A stretch of DNA of 64,000 nt from Bacteroidia bacterium (lineage in GTDB: Bacteria > Bacteroidota > Bacteroidia > AKYH767-A > OLB10): the NCBI GenBank assembly GCA_037045145.1, contig JBAOIA010000011.1, positions 1,054,001 through 1,118,000 of the forward strand, written 5' to 3'. Positions within the stretch are counted from its first letter, which is position 1. Every line of letters begins with the position of its first letter. A model generated the notes under the pieces. The model saw only the letters and a program-made list of their open reading frames with translations. It was not told the DNA's origin and made no database searches. Below are positions 17,239 through 27,900 of the stretch, one piece after another. The position numbers and the translations under genes were made by a program.

Positions 17239-18540
17239 ATGTTGAATAGGAAAACAATTTTGATAGTTCTGGTTGGTTTAATGCCAACAATTGTGAGAGC
17301 TCAGCTAAGCATTAACAGCGATTTAAAAACATTGATTCAAAAATCAATTTCATATTTCCCTAAGTTGAAGGAAACAGAGTTGAGTTTTCAGTCAGGTAAA
17401 GAAAAATTAGAAATTGCCAAGTCGGCATATTACCCAAATGTTTTGCTCAATGCAGGGTATAATTACATTGATCCTGTAAGTAGTGTTTCTTTTCCAGTTG
17501 CTCCGGGTGTTACCGAAGCTATGCAGTTTCAGCCATACAATAATTATACAGCAACAGCAGGATTTACTTATCCGGTGATTGATTTTGGACGAGCCTGGTT
17601 TTATGTAAAAAAATCAAATGAGGAATTGGAGCAGAGTAAATTGAATATAGAACTTAGCAAGTCGCAACTTGCTGCACAGGTTTCTTCGGTTTATTACAGT
17701 ATGACTTATCTTACAAAGGCGGTTGCAGTTGAAGATACTGTGTTGCTTGCTATGCAATCATATCAGAATGTTATTGCCAGTAGATTAAGAAATGGGGATG
17801 CCTTAATTCTCGACTCAATAACCACCGGTAGTGCCATTAGCGAAGAAAAAAACAGAAAGTTGTCACTTCAGAATTTGTTGGCAAAACAAATTGCGCTTTT
17901 GCAATACACAACTAATGAAACAACGATCATTTTGCCGGAGAAATTTGATTTTCCACAATGGTATAGTGATACAGATACTACCAGTCAAATTGAATCGAAT
18001 TTTGAATACAAAATAATTGGCAGTAAACTTAAAGCACAACAGTTTGATATAAAAATGAACCGGTCAAACCTTTTTCCTGTTGTTAGTGTTAATGCAGCCA
18101 TGGGTTATAGAAACGGTTATCAACCGGACATTGAAAAAATGATTTTTGGCACACAAGCAGGGCTAAGCATTACTGCACCAATATTTTATGGTAAGAAAGC
18201 CCGCAACAGCATAAGTCTCTCAAAACTATATTTAAAACAATTGGAACAGTCGCAGGAGAATGTAAAGAATACTTTTAAGAGAGATTTAAGCAATGCTTTG
18301 AGTGATATTTCAACACTTGATGCACAGATTGTAAATTCATCTCAGCAGGTTGTTCAATCGCGTGCAGCAGTTGAATTGGCTCAATCGCGATATAGGAATG
18401 GATTGTCAACCTACACAGATGTTTTGAATGCCTTAGCCAATAGACAGCGTGCAGAGCTATCTAAGTTGAATCTCGAATATCAACTTTGTTTGGCGCGAAT
18501 AGAGTTAGCTAAAATTACAGGAGTTGTTTACTATGAGTAG
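17239..18540 (+). CDS. TolC-like outer membrane efflux protein
   Basis: A 433-residue outer-membrane factor with a signal peptide (MLNRKTILIVLVGLMPTIVRA, cleavage before QLS; stated here as one peptide of about 21 residues). Two OEP-type repeats follow, with long heptad-like helices and the typical end RYRNGLSTYTDVLNA. ATG at 17239 was chosen over an in-frame TTG at 17209, because it starts directly at the signal peptide. It completes a full tripartite pump with the two genes before it. Confidence 0.9.
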   Translation: MLNRKTILIVLVGLMPTIVRAQLSINSDLKTLIQKSISYFPKLKETELSFQSGKEKLEIAKSAYYPNVLLNAGYNYIDPVSSVSFPVAPGVTEAMQFQPYNNYTATAGFTYPVIDFGRAWFYVKKSNEELEQSKLNIELSKSQLAAQVSSVYYSMTYLTKAVAVEDTVLLAMQSYQNVIASRLRNGDALILDSITTGSAISEEKNRKLSLQNLLAKQIALLQYTTNETTIILPEKFDFPQWYSDTDTTSQIESNFEYKIIGSKLKAQQFDIKMNRSNLFPVVSVNAAMGYRNGYQPDIEKMIFGTQAGLSITAPIFYGKKARNSISLSKLYLKQLEQSQENVKNTFKRDLSNALSDISTLDAQIVNSSQQVVQSRAAVELAQSRYRNGLSTYTDVLNALANRQRAELSKLNLEYQLCLARIELAKITGVVYYE

Positions 18541-18555
18541 CCCTATTGTTTGAAA

Positions 18556-18575
18556 TATGCCGGCATACTTTTTTT
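18556..18575 (+). terminator. Weak terminator after the efflux operon
   Basis: Short palindrome TATGCCGGCATA followed by a run of seven T, 15 nt after the operon stop. The stem is only about 4 bp if a 4-nt loop is allowed, so the call is tentative. Confidence 0.35.
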
Positions 18576-18642
18576 CGAATAAAATTGTTAAAAAGTTAAT
18601 TTTTTAAGAATAACTCTACTTTACTTTTTATTGGTAAATATG

Positions 18643-18650
18643 TATTTTTG
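18643..18650 (+). promoter_or_regulatory. -7 element upstream of cyanophycinase
   Basis: TATTTTTG matches TAnnTTTG about 53 nt before the ATG at 18704. No clear -33 element is seen. Confidence 0.35.
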
Positions 18651-18703
18651 ACCATCTAATTTCAATAAGATTTTTTGGGGCGGGGGATAACTCAAATCAA
18701 TAA

Positions 18704-19579
18704 ATGGATAAACCAAAGGGAAAACTTATTGCCATTGGTGGCAATGAAGATAAAGGCACAGAGTCCGAACCTAACTTTGAACAGAAAAATAACTTAAACT
18801 TTTTTGCACTGCAAATTCTTAGTCGTATTTGCCACGAAATGGGTGGAAAAAATGCAAGAATAGAAGTCATTACCAGTGCCAGCAGTATTCCTGTAGAAGT
18901 TGGTGAAAATTATGTTGATGCATTCGGAAAATTAGGATGCACAAATGTTAATGTGATAGACATCCGCAACAGAGAAGATGCTACAAATCCCAAATACATT
19001 GAGCGTATAAAAAAATGCGATGGTGTAATGATGACTGGTGGAAATCAATTACGCCTCAGCACCATTTTCGGTGGAACAGAAATTCTTGAAATATTACACC
19101 ATAGATATCAAAATGAAAATTTTGTAATTGCAGGTACCAGTGCCGGAGCAATGGCAATGAGTAATACTATGATTTATCAAGGAAGCAGTTCCGGGGCTCT
19201 AATAAAAGGCGAGGTGAAAATTACAACAGGGCTTGCATTGATGGGTGATGTTATCATAGATTCTCATTTTGACAAGCGTGGCCGTTTTGGTCGTTTGGCT
19301 CAGGCTGTTGCTAGCAATCCAAGTTGCATTGGCATAGGTCTTGGTGAAGATACAGGAGTGTTGCTCTCCGAAGGTCATTTACTTGAAATTATCGGTTCGG
19401 GATTGGTGATGCTTTTTGACGGTCATCAAATCCGTCATAACAACATTGCCGATTTACAAGATGGCGTTCCTATCAGTATTGAAAATCTGATTGTTCATGT
19501 ACTCACAAAAGGTAATTGTTACGACTTAAAAAGCAGGAAGTTTTTTTCTGAATTGGTAAAAGAAGGTAAACCAGTATAG
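18704..19579 (+). CDS. Cyanophycinase (peptidase family S51)
   Basis: A 291-residue serine exopeptidase that hydrolyses cyanophycin to beta-Asp-Arg dipeptides. The nucleophile is Ser146 in GTSAGAMAM, and the N-terminal KLIAIGGNEDKG and MMTGGNQLRLS segments are typical. No signal peptide, so it is cytosolic and would act on an internal store. A cyanophycin synthetase normally lies beside it in Bacteroidota, but none is in this window; neighbours are the efflux operon and dnaE. Another S51 activity on an aspartyl dipeptide cannot be excluded. Confidence 0.88.
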   Translation: MDKPKGKLIAIGGNEDKGTESEPNFEQKNNLNFFALQILSRICHEMGGKNARIEVITSASSIPVEVGENYVDAFGKLGCTNVNVIDIRNREDATNPKYIERIKKCDGVMMTGGNQLRLSTIFGGTEILEILHHRYQNENFVIAGTSAGAMAMSNTMIYQGSSSGALIKGEVKITTGLALMGDVIIDSHFDKRGRFGRLAQAVASNPSCIGIGLGEDTGVLLSEGHLLEIIGSGLVMLFDGHQIRHNNIADLQDGVPISIENLIVHVLTKGNCYDLKSRKFFSELVKEGKPV

Positions 19580-19705
19580 TTGAATTTCATTTCTTCTTAC
19601 ACTTTTCTTACGGCACAATATTATTGGCACGGCTATTGAAAAGCACTTGATATAACAATAAACTTTAATTGCTTATGGTCTAAAACAAAAGTGAACCACA
19701 AATAA

Positions 19706-19740
19706 AAGCAACCGGTATGTGCCAACATCGGTTGCTTTTT
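19706..19740 (+). terminator. Terminator between cyanophycinase and dnaE
   Basis: A perfect 9-bp stem AAGCAACCG/CGGTTGCTT with an inner ATGT/ACAT pairing, followed by five T in total. It lies in the 302-nt gap before dnaE, which otherwise shows nothing distinct. Confidence 0.85.
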
Positions 19741-19881
19741 GCATTTTAGGCCTGCACATCTCTAAAAGTCACAGTGGTTATTGTTATCAACAAGTAAAGA
19801 ATTTTTAAATTGTTTTGCTAATTTTACAAGCCACAATAACCAAACCGGTTATTGAATTTAAAATTCATACTTAGTTTTTTC

Positions 19882-22800
19882 ATGCCTCGTTTCTCTCATT
19901 TACATAATCATACACAGTTTTCACTACTCGATGGAGCAGCAGAAATCAAATCACTTTATAAAAAGGCTGTAAAAGATAACATGCCTGCACTTGCCATCAC
20001 CGATCATGGCAACATGTTTGGCGTTTTCAATTTTGTGGCCGAAGCAGCAAAATACAATACCAATGAAACTCCCAATGTAATAAAACCCATTGTTGGGTGT
20101 GAGTTCTATCTCGTTGAAAACCGTCACAAGAGAAGTTTTACTAAAGACGATAAAGATGTACGTTACCATCAATTGTTTCTTGCAAAAAATACTATCGGCT
20201 ATAAAAATCTTGTGAAGTTGACTTCGTTGGGATATATGGAAGGTTTGTATGGTAAATATCCGCGAATTGATAAAGAACTTGTACTTAAATATCACGAAGG
20301 ACTTATTGCCACAACATGTTGTCTGGGTGCCAGCGTGCCTAAAACAATTTTACGTAAAGGAGAAACCGAAGGAGAAAAAGAGTTTTTATGGTGGCTCGAT
20401 TTATTTGGTGAAGATTATTATGTAGAACTGCAACGTCATGATATTCCGGAGCAGAATACAGTTAATGAAGTCCTCATAAAATTTGCTTTAAAACACAATG
20501 TAAAAATTATTGCATCAAACGATTCGCATTACGTAAATCGTGAAGACTATAATGCACACGATATTTTACTTTGTATCAACACCGGTGAGAAACAAAGTAC
20601 AGAAAAGTTTAAAGATGGCGATGAAGATGCGTCAATGCGTGATAAGAGATTTGCTTTTTATAACGATGAATTTTATTTTAAAGAAACATCGGAAATGGAA
20701 ACACTCTTCAGTGATGTTCCGCAAGCTATTGACAACACCAATGAAATTGTTGACAAGATTGAGCCATTGAAACTCAAACAGGATATCCTTCTGCCACACT
20801 ATCAGATTCCACAAGGTTTCCAAAGTCAGGATGATTACCTGAAACATATTACATGGGAAGGCGCGCGAAAACGTTATAGCGAAATTACCCCTGATATTGA
20901 AGAACGCCTAAACTTTGAATTGTTTACAGTAAAAACAATGGGTTTTGCCGGCTACTTTTTAATTGTAGCAGATTTTATAAATCACGGAAAAAATATTGGT
21001 GTGTTGGTTGGACCCGGTAGAGGAAGTGCAGCAGGCTCTGCTGTTGCCTATTGTATTGGTATTACTAACATTGATCCTATTAAATACAACTTACTGTTTG
21101 AGCGTTTCCTCAATCCCGACCGTAAATCAATGCCTGATATTGATACCGATTTTGATGATGAAGGTCGTCAGAAAGTAATTGATTATGTAGTGGACAAGTA
21201 TGGAAAAAATCAAGTAGCACAGATTATTACTTATGGCACCATGGCAGCGAAGATGAGTATTAAGGACGTGGCACGTGTGCTTGATTTACCTTTGCCTGAT
21301 TCTAATGCATTGGCCAAACTTGTGCCTGAGCGTCCCGGCATTTCATTGGGTCGTTTGCTTACCGCACCAATTGATGGCGAAAAAAGTTTGAAGACAAAAG
21401 AAAATCTAAGTGCTGATGAAATAGAAAGAGTGAAATCGCTGCGTGCAATTCTTGAAGACGGAACGTTGCAATCATCTGTGTTGAAAGAAGCAATGGTACT
21501 TGAAGGCAGTGTGCGCAATACCGGAATACATGCAGCAGGAATTATCATTGCACCAACAGACCTTACAGAAATTATTCCTGTAGCTACCTCAAAAGAAACG
21601 GACTTGCTGATAACACAGTTCGAAGGAAAAATTATTGAAGATGCCGGTGTTATAAAAATGGATTTTCTTGGTCTTAAGACCTTGACAATTTTACGTGATG
21701 CAGTCAGGCTGATAGAAAAAAATCATGGAGTAAAAATTGATCTTGATGATATACCGCTGAATGACATTCGTACTCTTGAACTATATCAACGTGGAGAAAC
21801 GAATGGCACTTTTCAGTTTGAAAGTGCAGGCATGCAGAAGTACCTGAAAGAACTCAAGCCCGATAAGTTTGAAGACCTCATTGCCATGAATGCACTTTAT
21901 CGTCCGGGACCTATGGAATATATTCCTGATTTTATTTTACGTAAACAAGGTAAACAAGCCGTAAGTTATGATTTGCCGGACATGAAAGAACATCTGGAAG
22001 AAACCTATGGCATTACTGTTTATCAGGAACAGGTGATGTTGCTCTCACAAAAGTTAGCCAATTTTACCAAAGGCGATGCAGACACACTTCGTAAAGCCAT
22101 GGGTAAAAAGCAAATTGAAGTGCTCAATAAAATGAAGAGTAAATTTATGGATGGAGCCAAAAGCAATGGTCATGATGAAAAAGTACTCGAAAAAATATGG
22201 GCAGACTGGGAATCTTTTGCCAGTTATGCATTTAATAAATCGCACTCTACTTGTTATGCATTTGTTGCCTTTCAGACAGCCTACCTCAAAGCAAATTATC
22301 CGAGTGAATACATGGCTGCTGTTCTCACTAACAACCTGAATAACCTTGATAAAATCACATTCTTTATGGACGAATCCAGGCGAATGAATATCCCTGTATT
22401 AGGTCCTGATGTGAATGAGAGTGAAATGCAGTTTAGTGTAAATAAAAATGGTGAAATACGATTTGGCTTAGCTGCAATAAAAGGTGTTGGCGAAGCCGCT
22501 GCGGATAGCTTATTGAGTGAACGGAAAAAAGGGGGTGCTTTTAAAGATATTTTTGATTTGGTAAGCAGAGTAAATTTGAGAGCAGCAAACAAAAAATGTT
22601 TTGAAAACTTAGCTATGGCAGGTGCATTGGATTTTGACAAATCATTTCATAGAGCACAGTATTTTGTTGTTGATCCAAAGGATAATCAAACACAATTGGA
22701 AAAAATTATACGTTTTGGAAATGGCAATCAGGAATCAAAAAATAGTACACAGCACACATTGTTTGGTGATTTAGGTGGTGTTGAAGCCTCCAGGCCTAAG

Positions 22801-23469
22801 ATTATTCCGGCAGAACCTTTTAGTAACCTTGAACAGTTAAAAAAGGAAAAAGAAATAATCGGAATCTATCTTTCCGGTCATCCACTTGACGATTATAAAG
22901 AAGAAATAAAAACATTTTGTAATATCTCTGTCGAACAACTTGCCGATCTCAAGCTACTTAATAACAGGGAGGTAAATTTTGCCGGTATTATTACCAATGC
23001 AAATCATAGAGTCAGTAAATCAGGAAAGCCTTTTGGGAGTTTTATTATTGAAGATTACAATGCTTCTTTTGAGTTTGCTGTATTCTCGGAAGAGTATGCC
23101 AAGTTCAAACACCTGCTAAATAATGATGCTTTTGTTTTTATCAAAGCAAGGGTACAGTCAAAATACTATAATGAGAATGAATTTGAATTAAAAATAAATT
23201 CAGTTTATTTTCTTGATGAAGTGGCAAATAAAATGGCAAAAGGAATCATGATAGCGCTTCGTTCAGACTCAATCAACGAAATGAAAATAAAGAAGATAAA
23301 AGAAATTTCTAAAAACAGCAAAGGTAAACTGGCAGTTAAATTCAGAATTCGCGACAATGATCCGAATTTGAGTATTGATGTTGAGTCTAATCAGCTAAGA
23401 TTGGAATACAATAAAGAGTTATTCAAGCAATTGAATTCAATTTCTGAGCGTGTAACACTCTTTAAATAG
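19882..23469 (+). CDS. dnaE: DNA polymerase III alpha subunit
   Basis: A 1195-residue replicative polymerase. A PHP domain opens the protein (FSHLHNHTQFSLLDGAAE). The catalytic aspartates are Asp419 and Asp421 (MPDIDTDFDDEGR) and Asp594 (IKMDFLGLKTL). A helix-hairpin-helix region, then an OB-fold near the C-terminus (FAGIITNANHRVSKSGKPFG) follow. ATG at 19882 (MPRFSHLH) matches the family start; an in-frame TTG at 19852 would add ten unrelated residues. It is a DnaE1-type enzyme, without the exonuclease insert of PolC. Confidence 0.96.
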   Translation: MPRFSHLHNHTQFSLLDGAAEIKSLYKKAVKDNMPALAITDHGNMFGVFNFVAEAAKYNTNETPNVIKPIVGCEFYLVENRHKRSFTKDDKDVRYHQLFLAKNTIGYKNLVKLTSLGYMEGLYGKYPRIDKELVLKYHEGLIATTCCLGASVPKTILRKGETEGEKEFLWWLDLFGEDYYVELQRHDIPEQNTVNEVLIKFALKHNVKIIASNDSHYVNREDYNAHDILLCINTGEKQSTEKFKDGDEDASMRDKRFAFYNDEFYFKETSEMETLFSDVPQAIDNTNEIVDKIEPLKLKQDILLPHYQIPQGFQSQDDYLKHITWEGARKRYSEITPDIEERLNFELFTVKTMGFAGYFLIVADFINHGKNIGVLVGPGRGSAAGSAVAYCIGITNIDPIKYNLLFERFLNPDRKSMPDIDTDFDDEGRQKVIDYVVDKYGKNQVAQIITYGTMAAKMSIKDVARVLDLPLPDSNALAKLVPERPGISLGRLLTAPIDGEKSLKTKENLSADEIERVKSLRAILEDGTLQSSVLKEAMVLEGSVRNTGIHAAGIIIAPTDLTEIIPVATSKETDLLITQFEGKIIEDAGVIKMDFLGLKTLTILRDAVRLIEKNHGVKIDLDDIPLNDIRTLELYQRGETNGTFQFESAGMQKYLKELKPDKFEDLIAMNALYRPGPMEYIPDFILRKQGKQAVSYDLPDMKEHLEETYGITVYQEQVMLLSQKLANFTKGDADTLRKAMGKKQIEVLNKMKSKFMDGAKSNGHDEKVLEKIWADWESFASYAFNKSHSTCYAFVAFQTAYLKANYPSEYMAAVLTNNLNNLDKITFFMDESRRMNIPVLGPDVNESEMQFSVNKNGEIRFGLAAIKGVGEAAADSLLSERKKGGAFKDIFDLVSRVNLRAANKKCFENLAMAGALDFDKSFHRAQYFVVDPKDNQTQLEKIIRFGNGNQESKNSTQHTLFGDLGGVEASRPKIIPAEPFSNLEQLKKEKEIIGIYLSGHPLDDYKEEIKTFCNISVEQLADLKLLNNREVNFAGIITNANHRVSKSGKPFGSFIIEDYNASFEFAVFSEEYAKFKHLLNNDAFVFIKARVQSKYYNENEFELKINSVYFLDEVANKMAKGIMIALRSDSINEMKIKKIKEISKNSKGKLAVKFRIRDNDPNLSIDVESNQLRLEYNKELFKQLNSISERVTLFK

Positions 23470-23616
23470 CATCTTTAGTGACAGGTGTAATCCATTGTTT
23501 GGTGAAAAAAGGGTTTGAGGCTAAAAAAATGAAAAAAAATCAATTTCTTTAAAAATCATAAAACTTTAAACCACTATTATTGTTCTGAAATATCACATAA
23601 AAAACATAGCATAATT

Positions 23617-23937
23617 ATGGCAATAGAAATTACAGACAGCAACTTTGAAGAAGTTGTAATGAAATCAAGCAAGCCTGTATTGGTTGACTTTTGGGCTGAA
23701 TGGTGCGGACCTTGCCGCATGGTTGGGCCAATTGTAGAAGAATTAGCAAAAGAGTACGAAGGAAAAGCAGTAATCGGTAAAATTGATGTGGATAGTAACC
23801 CCAATGTATCAATGCAATTTGGAGTTAGAAATATCCCCACACTATTGATTTTTAAGAATGGTCAGATTGTAGATAAGCAGGTTGGTGCTGCTCCTAAAAA
23901 CATTCTTGCAAAAAAGCTGGATGCACAGTTAGTGTAA
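23617..23937 (+). CDS. trxA: Thioredoxin
   Basis: A 106-residue cytosolic disulfide reductase. The active site WCGPC has Cys30 and Cys33, and the cis-Pro segment RNIPTLLIFKNG is present. It can serve ribonucleotide reductase among other partners. ATG at 23617 is 147 nt after dnaE; the next gene starts 18 nt after its stop and may be co-transcribed. Confidence 0.96.
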   Translation: MAIEITDSNFEEVVMKSSKPVLVDFWAEWCGPCRMVGPIVEELAKEYEGKAVIGKIDVDSNPNVSMQFGVRNIPTLLIFKNGQIVDKQVGAAPKNILAKKLDAQLV

Positions 23938-23955
23938 ATTTTCAAATTAGGTATT

Positions 23956-24879
23956 TTGCCGGTTAATCATCAGGAAGTTCAATCCCTTTCTCATCTGGAA
24001 TTGCTTGCCAAGCAGGTGGTAGAGGGATTTATTACCGGCTTGCATAAAAGTCCTTTTCATGGATTTAGCGTAGAGTTTGCCGAGCACAGACTTTATAATA
24101 CAGGTGAGTCAACAAGACATATTGACTGGAAACTTTTTGGAAGAACAGATAAACTCTTTGTCAAACGTTTTGAAGAGGAAACCAATCTGCGCTGCCATAT
24201 TGTGATAGATAACTCTGACTCCATGCACTATCCTGAAGTGAAAGGAGTAAAGGGACTGCAAAATAAAATCACCTTTTCTGTGTATTGCGCTGCTGCAATA
24301 TTATACATGATGAAGCAACAACGCGATGCCATAGGCTTAACAACCTTTTCGGAGCAGGTTGATGTACAAACTCAGGTAAAATCAAGCACTATACACCATA
24401 AACTTGTTTTTGCGCATCTCGAAAAGTTATTAGAAAGTAAAGCTGACGTGAAACGAAAAACTGCAACTGCTGATGCATTACATCAATTAGCAGAGAGTAT
24501 TCACAAACGCTCGCTGATCATTATTTTCAGTGATATGTTTGAAAACACGGATAGCAATGAAGCTTTGTTTAAATCGCTTCAACATTTAAAACACAACAAA
24601 CATGAAGTGATTCTTTTTCATGTTACTGATAAAAAGCATGAACTTGATTTTCAGTTTGAAAACAGACCATACCGCTTTGTTGATGTTGAAACCGGAGAAG
24701 AGATAAAGGTGCACAGTAATCTGGTGAGAGAAAAGTATATAGAAGCTATGCAAGCATATAAATCCATGCTTGTACATAAATGTGCACAGTATAAAATTGA
24801 TTTTGTTCAGGCCGATATCCATGATGGTTATCATCAGGTTTTGTTAGCTTATTTGCTTAAAAGAGAAAAGTTACATTAA
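23956..24879 (+). CDS. DUF58 domain protein (vWA-like fold)
   Basis: A 307-residue cytosolic protein of the DUF58 family. The family motif Y-x2-G-x3-R-x-I-D-W appears as YNTGESTRHIDWKLFGRTDKL near residues 50-70 (cited across two parts), followed by a MIDAS-like DNSDSM segment and a DMF motif in IIFSDMFENTD. DUF58 proteins often work with MoxR ATPases, but none is adjacent here. The only start consistent with the conserved N-terminus is TTG at 23956; the first ATG would remove about 90 conserved residues. Confidence 0.87.
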   Translation: MPVNHQEVQSLSHLELLAKQVVEGFITGLHKSPFHGFSVEFAEHRLYNTGESTRHIDWKLFGRTDKLFVKRFEEETNLRCHIVIDNSDSMHYPEVKGVKGLQNKITFSVYCAAAILYMMKQQRDAIGLTTFSEQVDVQTQVKSSTIHHKLVFAHLEKLLESKADVKRKTATADALHQLAESIHKRSLIIIFSDMFENTDSNEALFKSLQHLKHNKHEVILFHVTDKKHELDFQFENRPYRFVDVETGEEIKVHSNLVREKYIEAMQAYKSMLVHKCAQYKIDFVQADIHDGYHQVLLAYLLKREKLH

Positions 24880-24965
24880 TACAGAGATTTTCAGAGTAGT
24901 TTTTACAGTGTTTTTTCGGAACATTTTCTAAATTTTAGCGTAGAAAACGGGATAAAACTACAGTT

Positions 24966-27900
24966 ATGTTCCGAATTAGTTATTTAATCATGATGTTGCT
25001 TTTTATAAACATCAATGTTAATGCCGCAGTAACCGTTTCGCCAGCAACAAGTGGAAATTGCCTTAATGTCACGCCAGGGGCTTTTCTACCCATAGGTGAT
25101 ATTGTTATTACTGAAGGTGCCAATAGCGATTTTTCAATTCAATCCAATAAAACATTAATCCTTAGCGCACCTACCGGATTTATGTTTCAGCCCGGATCAG
25201 GAAATATTTCTTTTTTGGCGTCAAGAAATATTTCCGCAGCAACCATTTCAGTGACATTAACAACTATAACAGTAACTATTTCTGTCAGTGGAATCCCAAA
25301 AGCTGACGAGCTGATAATTTCAAATATTTATGCCCGTGCAACTGCAAGTAATGCCTCCGGAAATATACTGCGTAAATCCCCTGGGGGTGGCACTGCCACA
25401 ATTTCAGGCGATGCAGCAGGTGCAGGTATTAATCATGGCACTTTGTCGAGTGCCGGCACAGGTCAGACTGTAACTTCTGCTGCAAATGGTTCGTGGAGCA
25501 ATCCATCAACATGGCAAGGGGGCAAAATACCGTTATGTACTGATAATGTTATTATTTATCATCAGATCAATGTTGATGTTGTGACTCCTGCTTTAGCTTC
25601 GTTAATCATAAAATCCGGAGCAAAGCTTACTGCTAATTTACCGGTAACTGTTAATAGTAACCTCACCATTGAGGCAAATGCAAGGTATGTACACAACAAT
25701 AATTCTAATGCAGCCCTGACCATTTTTAATGGAACAGAAATTATTGACGACAATGCTACCATTGAAGTAAATAACTGGAGTGCAGCAACCGAACCATTTA
25801 TGAGCGGTGTCAGTTCAACAGTAGGAAACCTAATCTTAAACTACAATGCAGTATGGCAACAGGATGGTCTGTTTGCGCCATCAAAAATAAAGGGTGATTT
25901 GTCTGTTACGAACGGTCAGGTTGTGATGGATGATGGTACCGGTATGTCAACACTTTTAAATCTTAATCATGTAAGCATATATAAAACAGGTGCTGTGATT
26001 TTTGCACAAGGAGCGAATAGAAATTTGACATTAAATACATTGTCGTTTACTGATAGCAGTAAAAGTAATGCAATGACCGCCCTTATGTTTAGATCTTATG
26101 GTACTCTTGTGTGGAATAATACAGGTAATGTTTATCTCGGTCATGATTTTAGTGCAGTTGAAGGTACAACCGGCTATCACTCATTTGGTGCAACAGTAAA
26201 TATTGGAGGAGATCTGAATGTTGTGAAAGGGAGAGTGGATTTTTTCAGATACGTTAATGGTAATGGCGTTATACAGGTTTCAGGAAATACATATTGTAAT
26301 CTCACTTCCGGAAACTGGTTTAGACTGGCAGATTATAATGCAATAAATCTTGATTTTACTACCAACAATTTTTTTATCAGCGGAACAGAGAGTTGCTATT
26401 TACAAGGCTCTGATGGCTCGACAAATTTTAATATTAACGGTGATTTTACGTATACTGCAAGCAGTTTATTTGTTTTCAGTAATAATTTTACAAATACTGC
26501 GCTGCAACAAATAAATGTTTTGAAGGATTTTTCTGTTTCCAGTGGAAATGTCGGATTGGCATTCACAAGCGGAAAGCTAAATACTCATATTGCAGGAAAT
26601 GTAAATGTTAGTGGGTCATCAACACAATTGGTTTCTCAATTTTATCCCTATGGAACAGACTCTGTGAAATTTGTAATTGAGGGTAATTGTAATTTAAACG
26701 GAGGCATGTTTAATGTCTCATGGAATAGAGGCCCGGTAAGTTTTATCTCAAACGGAATACTCAGTCAAACGAATGCAAATTTTGAAGTTGTGTTTCATCC
26801 ATTTCCCGGCAATTATGCTGCATGTTCCGTTTTTATTGACAGCCTTAATTTTTCAGGTGGAACATTCAAGGTTTTTGATAGTTATATAACCGATGGGAAA
26901 GTGATTTCTGTAACTACAGGATCAGATGTAAATATTCATTTTCAAAATTCAAGTGATAAATTTATTTTAATTAGTAATACATCATGGTTGAATAATCCGG
27001 AACTAAATCTTACCGTAAATGGTAATCTTAAAATAAGCGGAAACAACAGTGCAATTTTTGCAAGTAATGTTGGCGGTGGAGACGAAAATATTGTAATTAA
27101 CGGTGATTTTGAAATTCAGGGAGGTATTAATTCAATTGGTGGATCAACTTCGTTAGGGTCGAAGCCACACAATATTGCAGTATCAGTAAATGGAAATTTA
27201 ACACAAACCGGTGGTCAGTTGTATTATTCGGTAAATCAAGGTAATGTTGATTTTAATATTCAAAACAACTTAATTCTAACAGGCGGCATACAGCATTTGA
27301 CATATCTGGATGCGGCTGCAAAACTTCAAGTAAGTGGGAAGTATTTGCAATCAGGTGGCACTTTTAATTTTCATGGTAGCACCGGTAATACATCACTATC
27401 TGATAGTGTTTTTGTGCAAGGAAATTTTAGTCAGAGTAATGGAGTTTTGCGATTCGATAATGCACAGGGGTCTGCTAATATGAGTGAAAATGTATTAGAC
27501 TTAAATTCTGATAGTGTATTGTTTTCAGGTAACGGAATTATTACTCATGCCAACCATCTGACAACAAATAATGTATTTGGAAAAATTTTATTTAATAAAA
27601 CCGGAACTTCATCATTTCAACGTTCAACATCAACGCATGATATACAACAAGTAAAAATGATTGTAGGATATTCAACAACGTTTGATGTGAAATCATCTTT
27701 ACAACCTTTGTTGATTGCTTCACATGCTTCTTCATCAGCAGCGGTGAACAATGTGCTTACAATAGATGGTGTGCTTGACATGGGATTACAAAGGGTAATG
27801 GCTCGTCAACAGGGTAATTACTATTCACAACTTTCAGTTGGTGCAACAGGTAAAATCAAAACAATGAACCCTATGGGCTTGTATTCAACATCAGCTGCAT

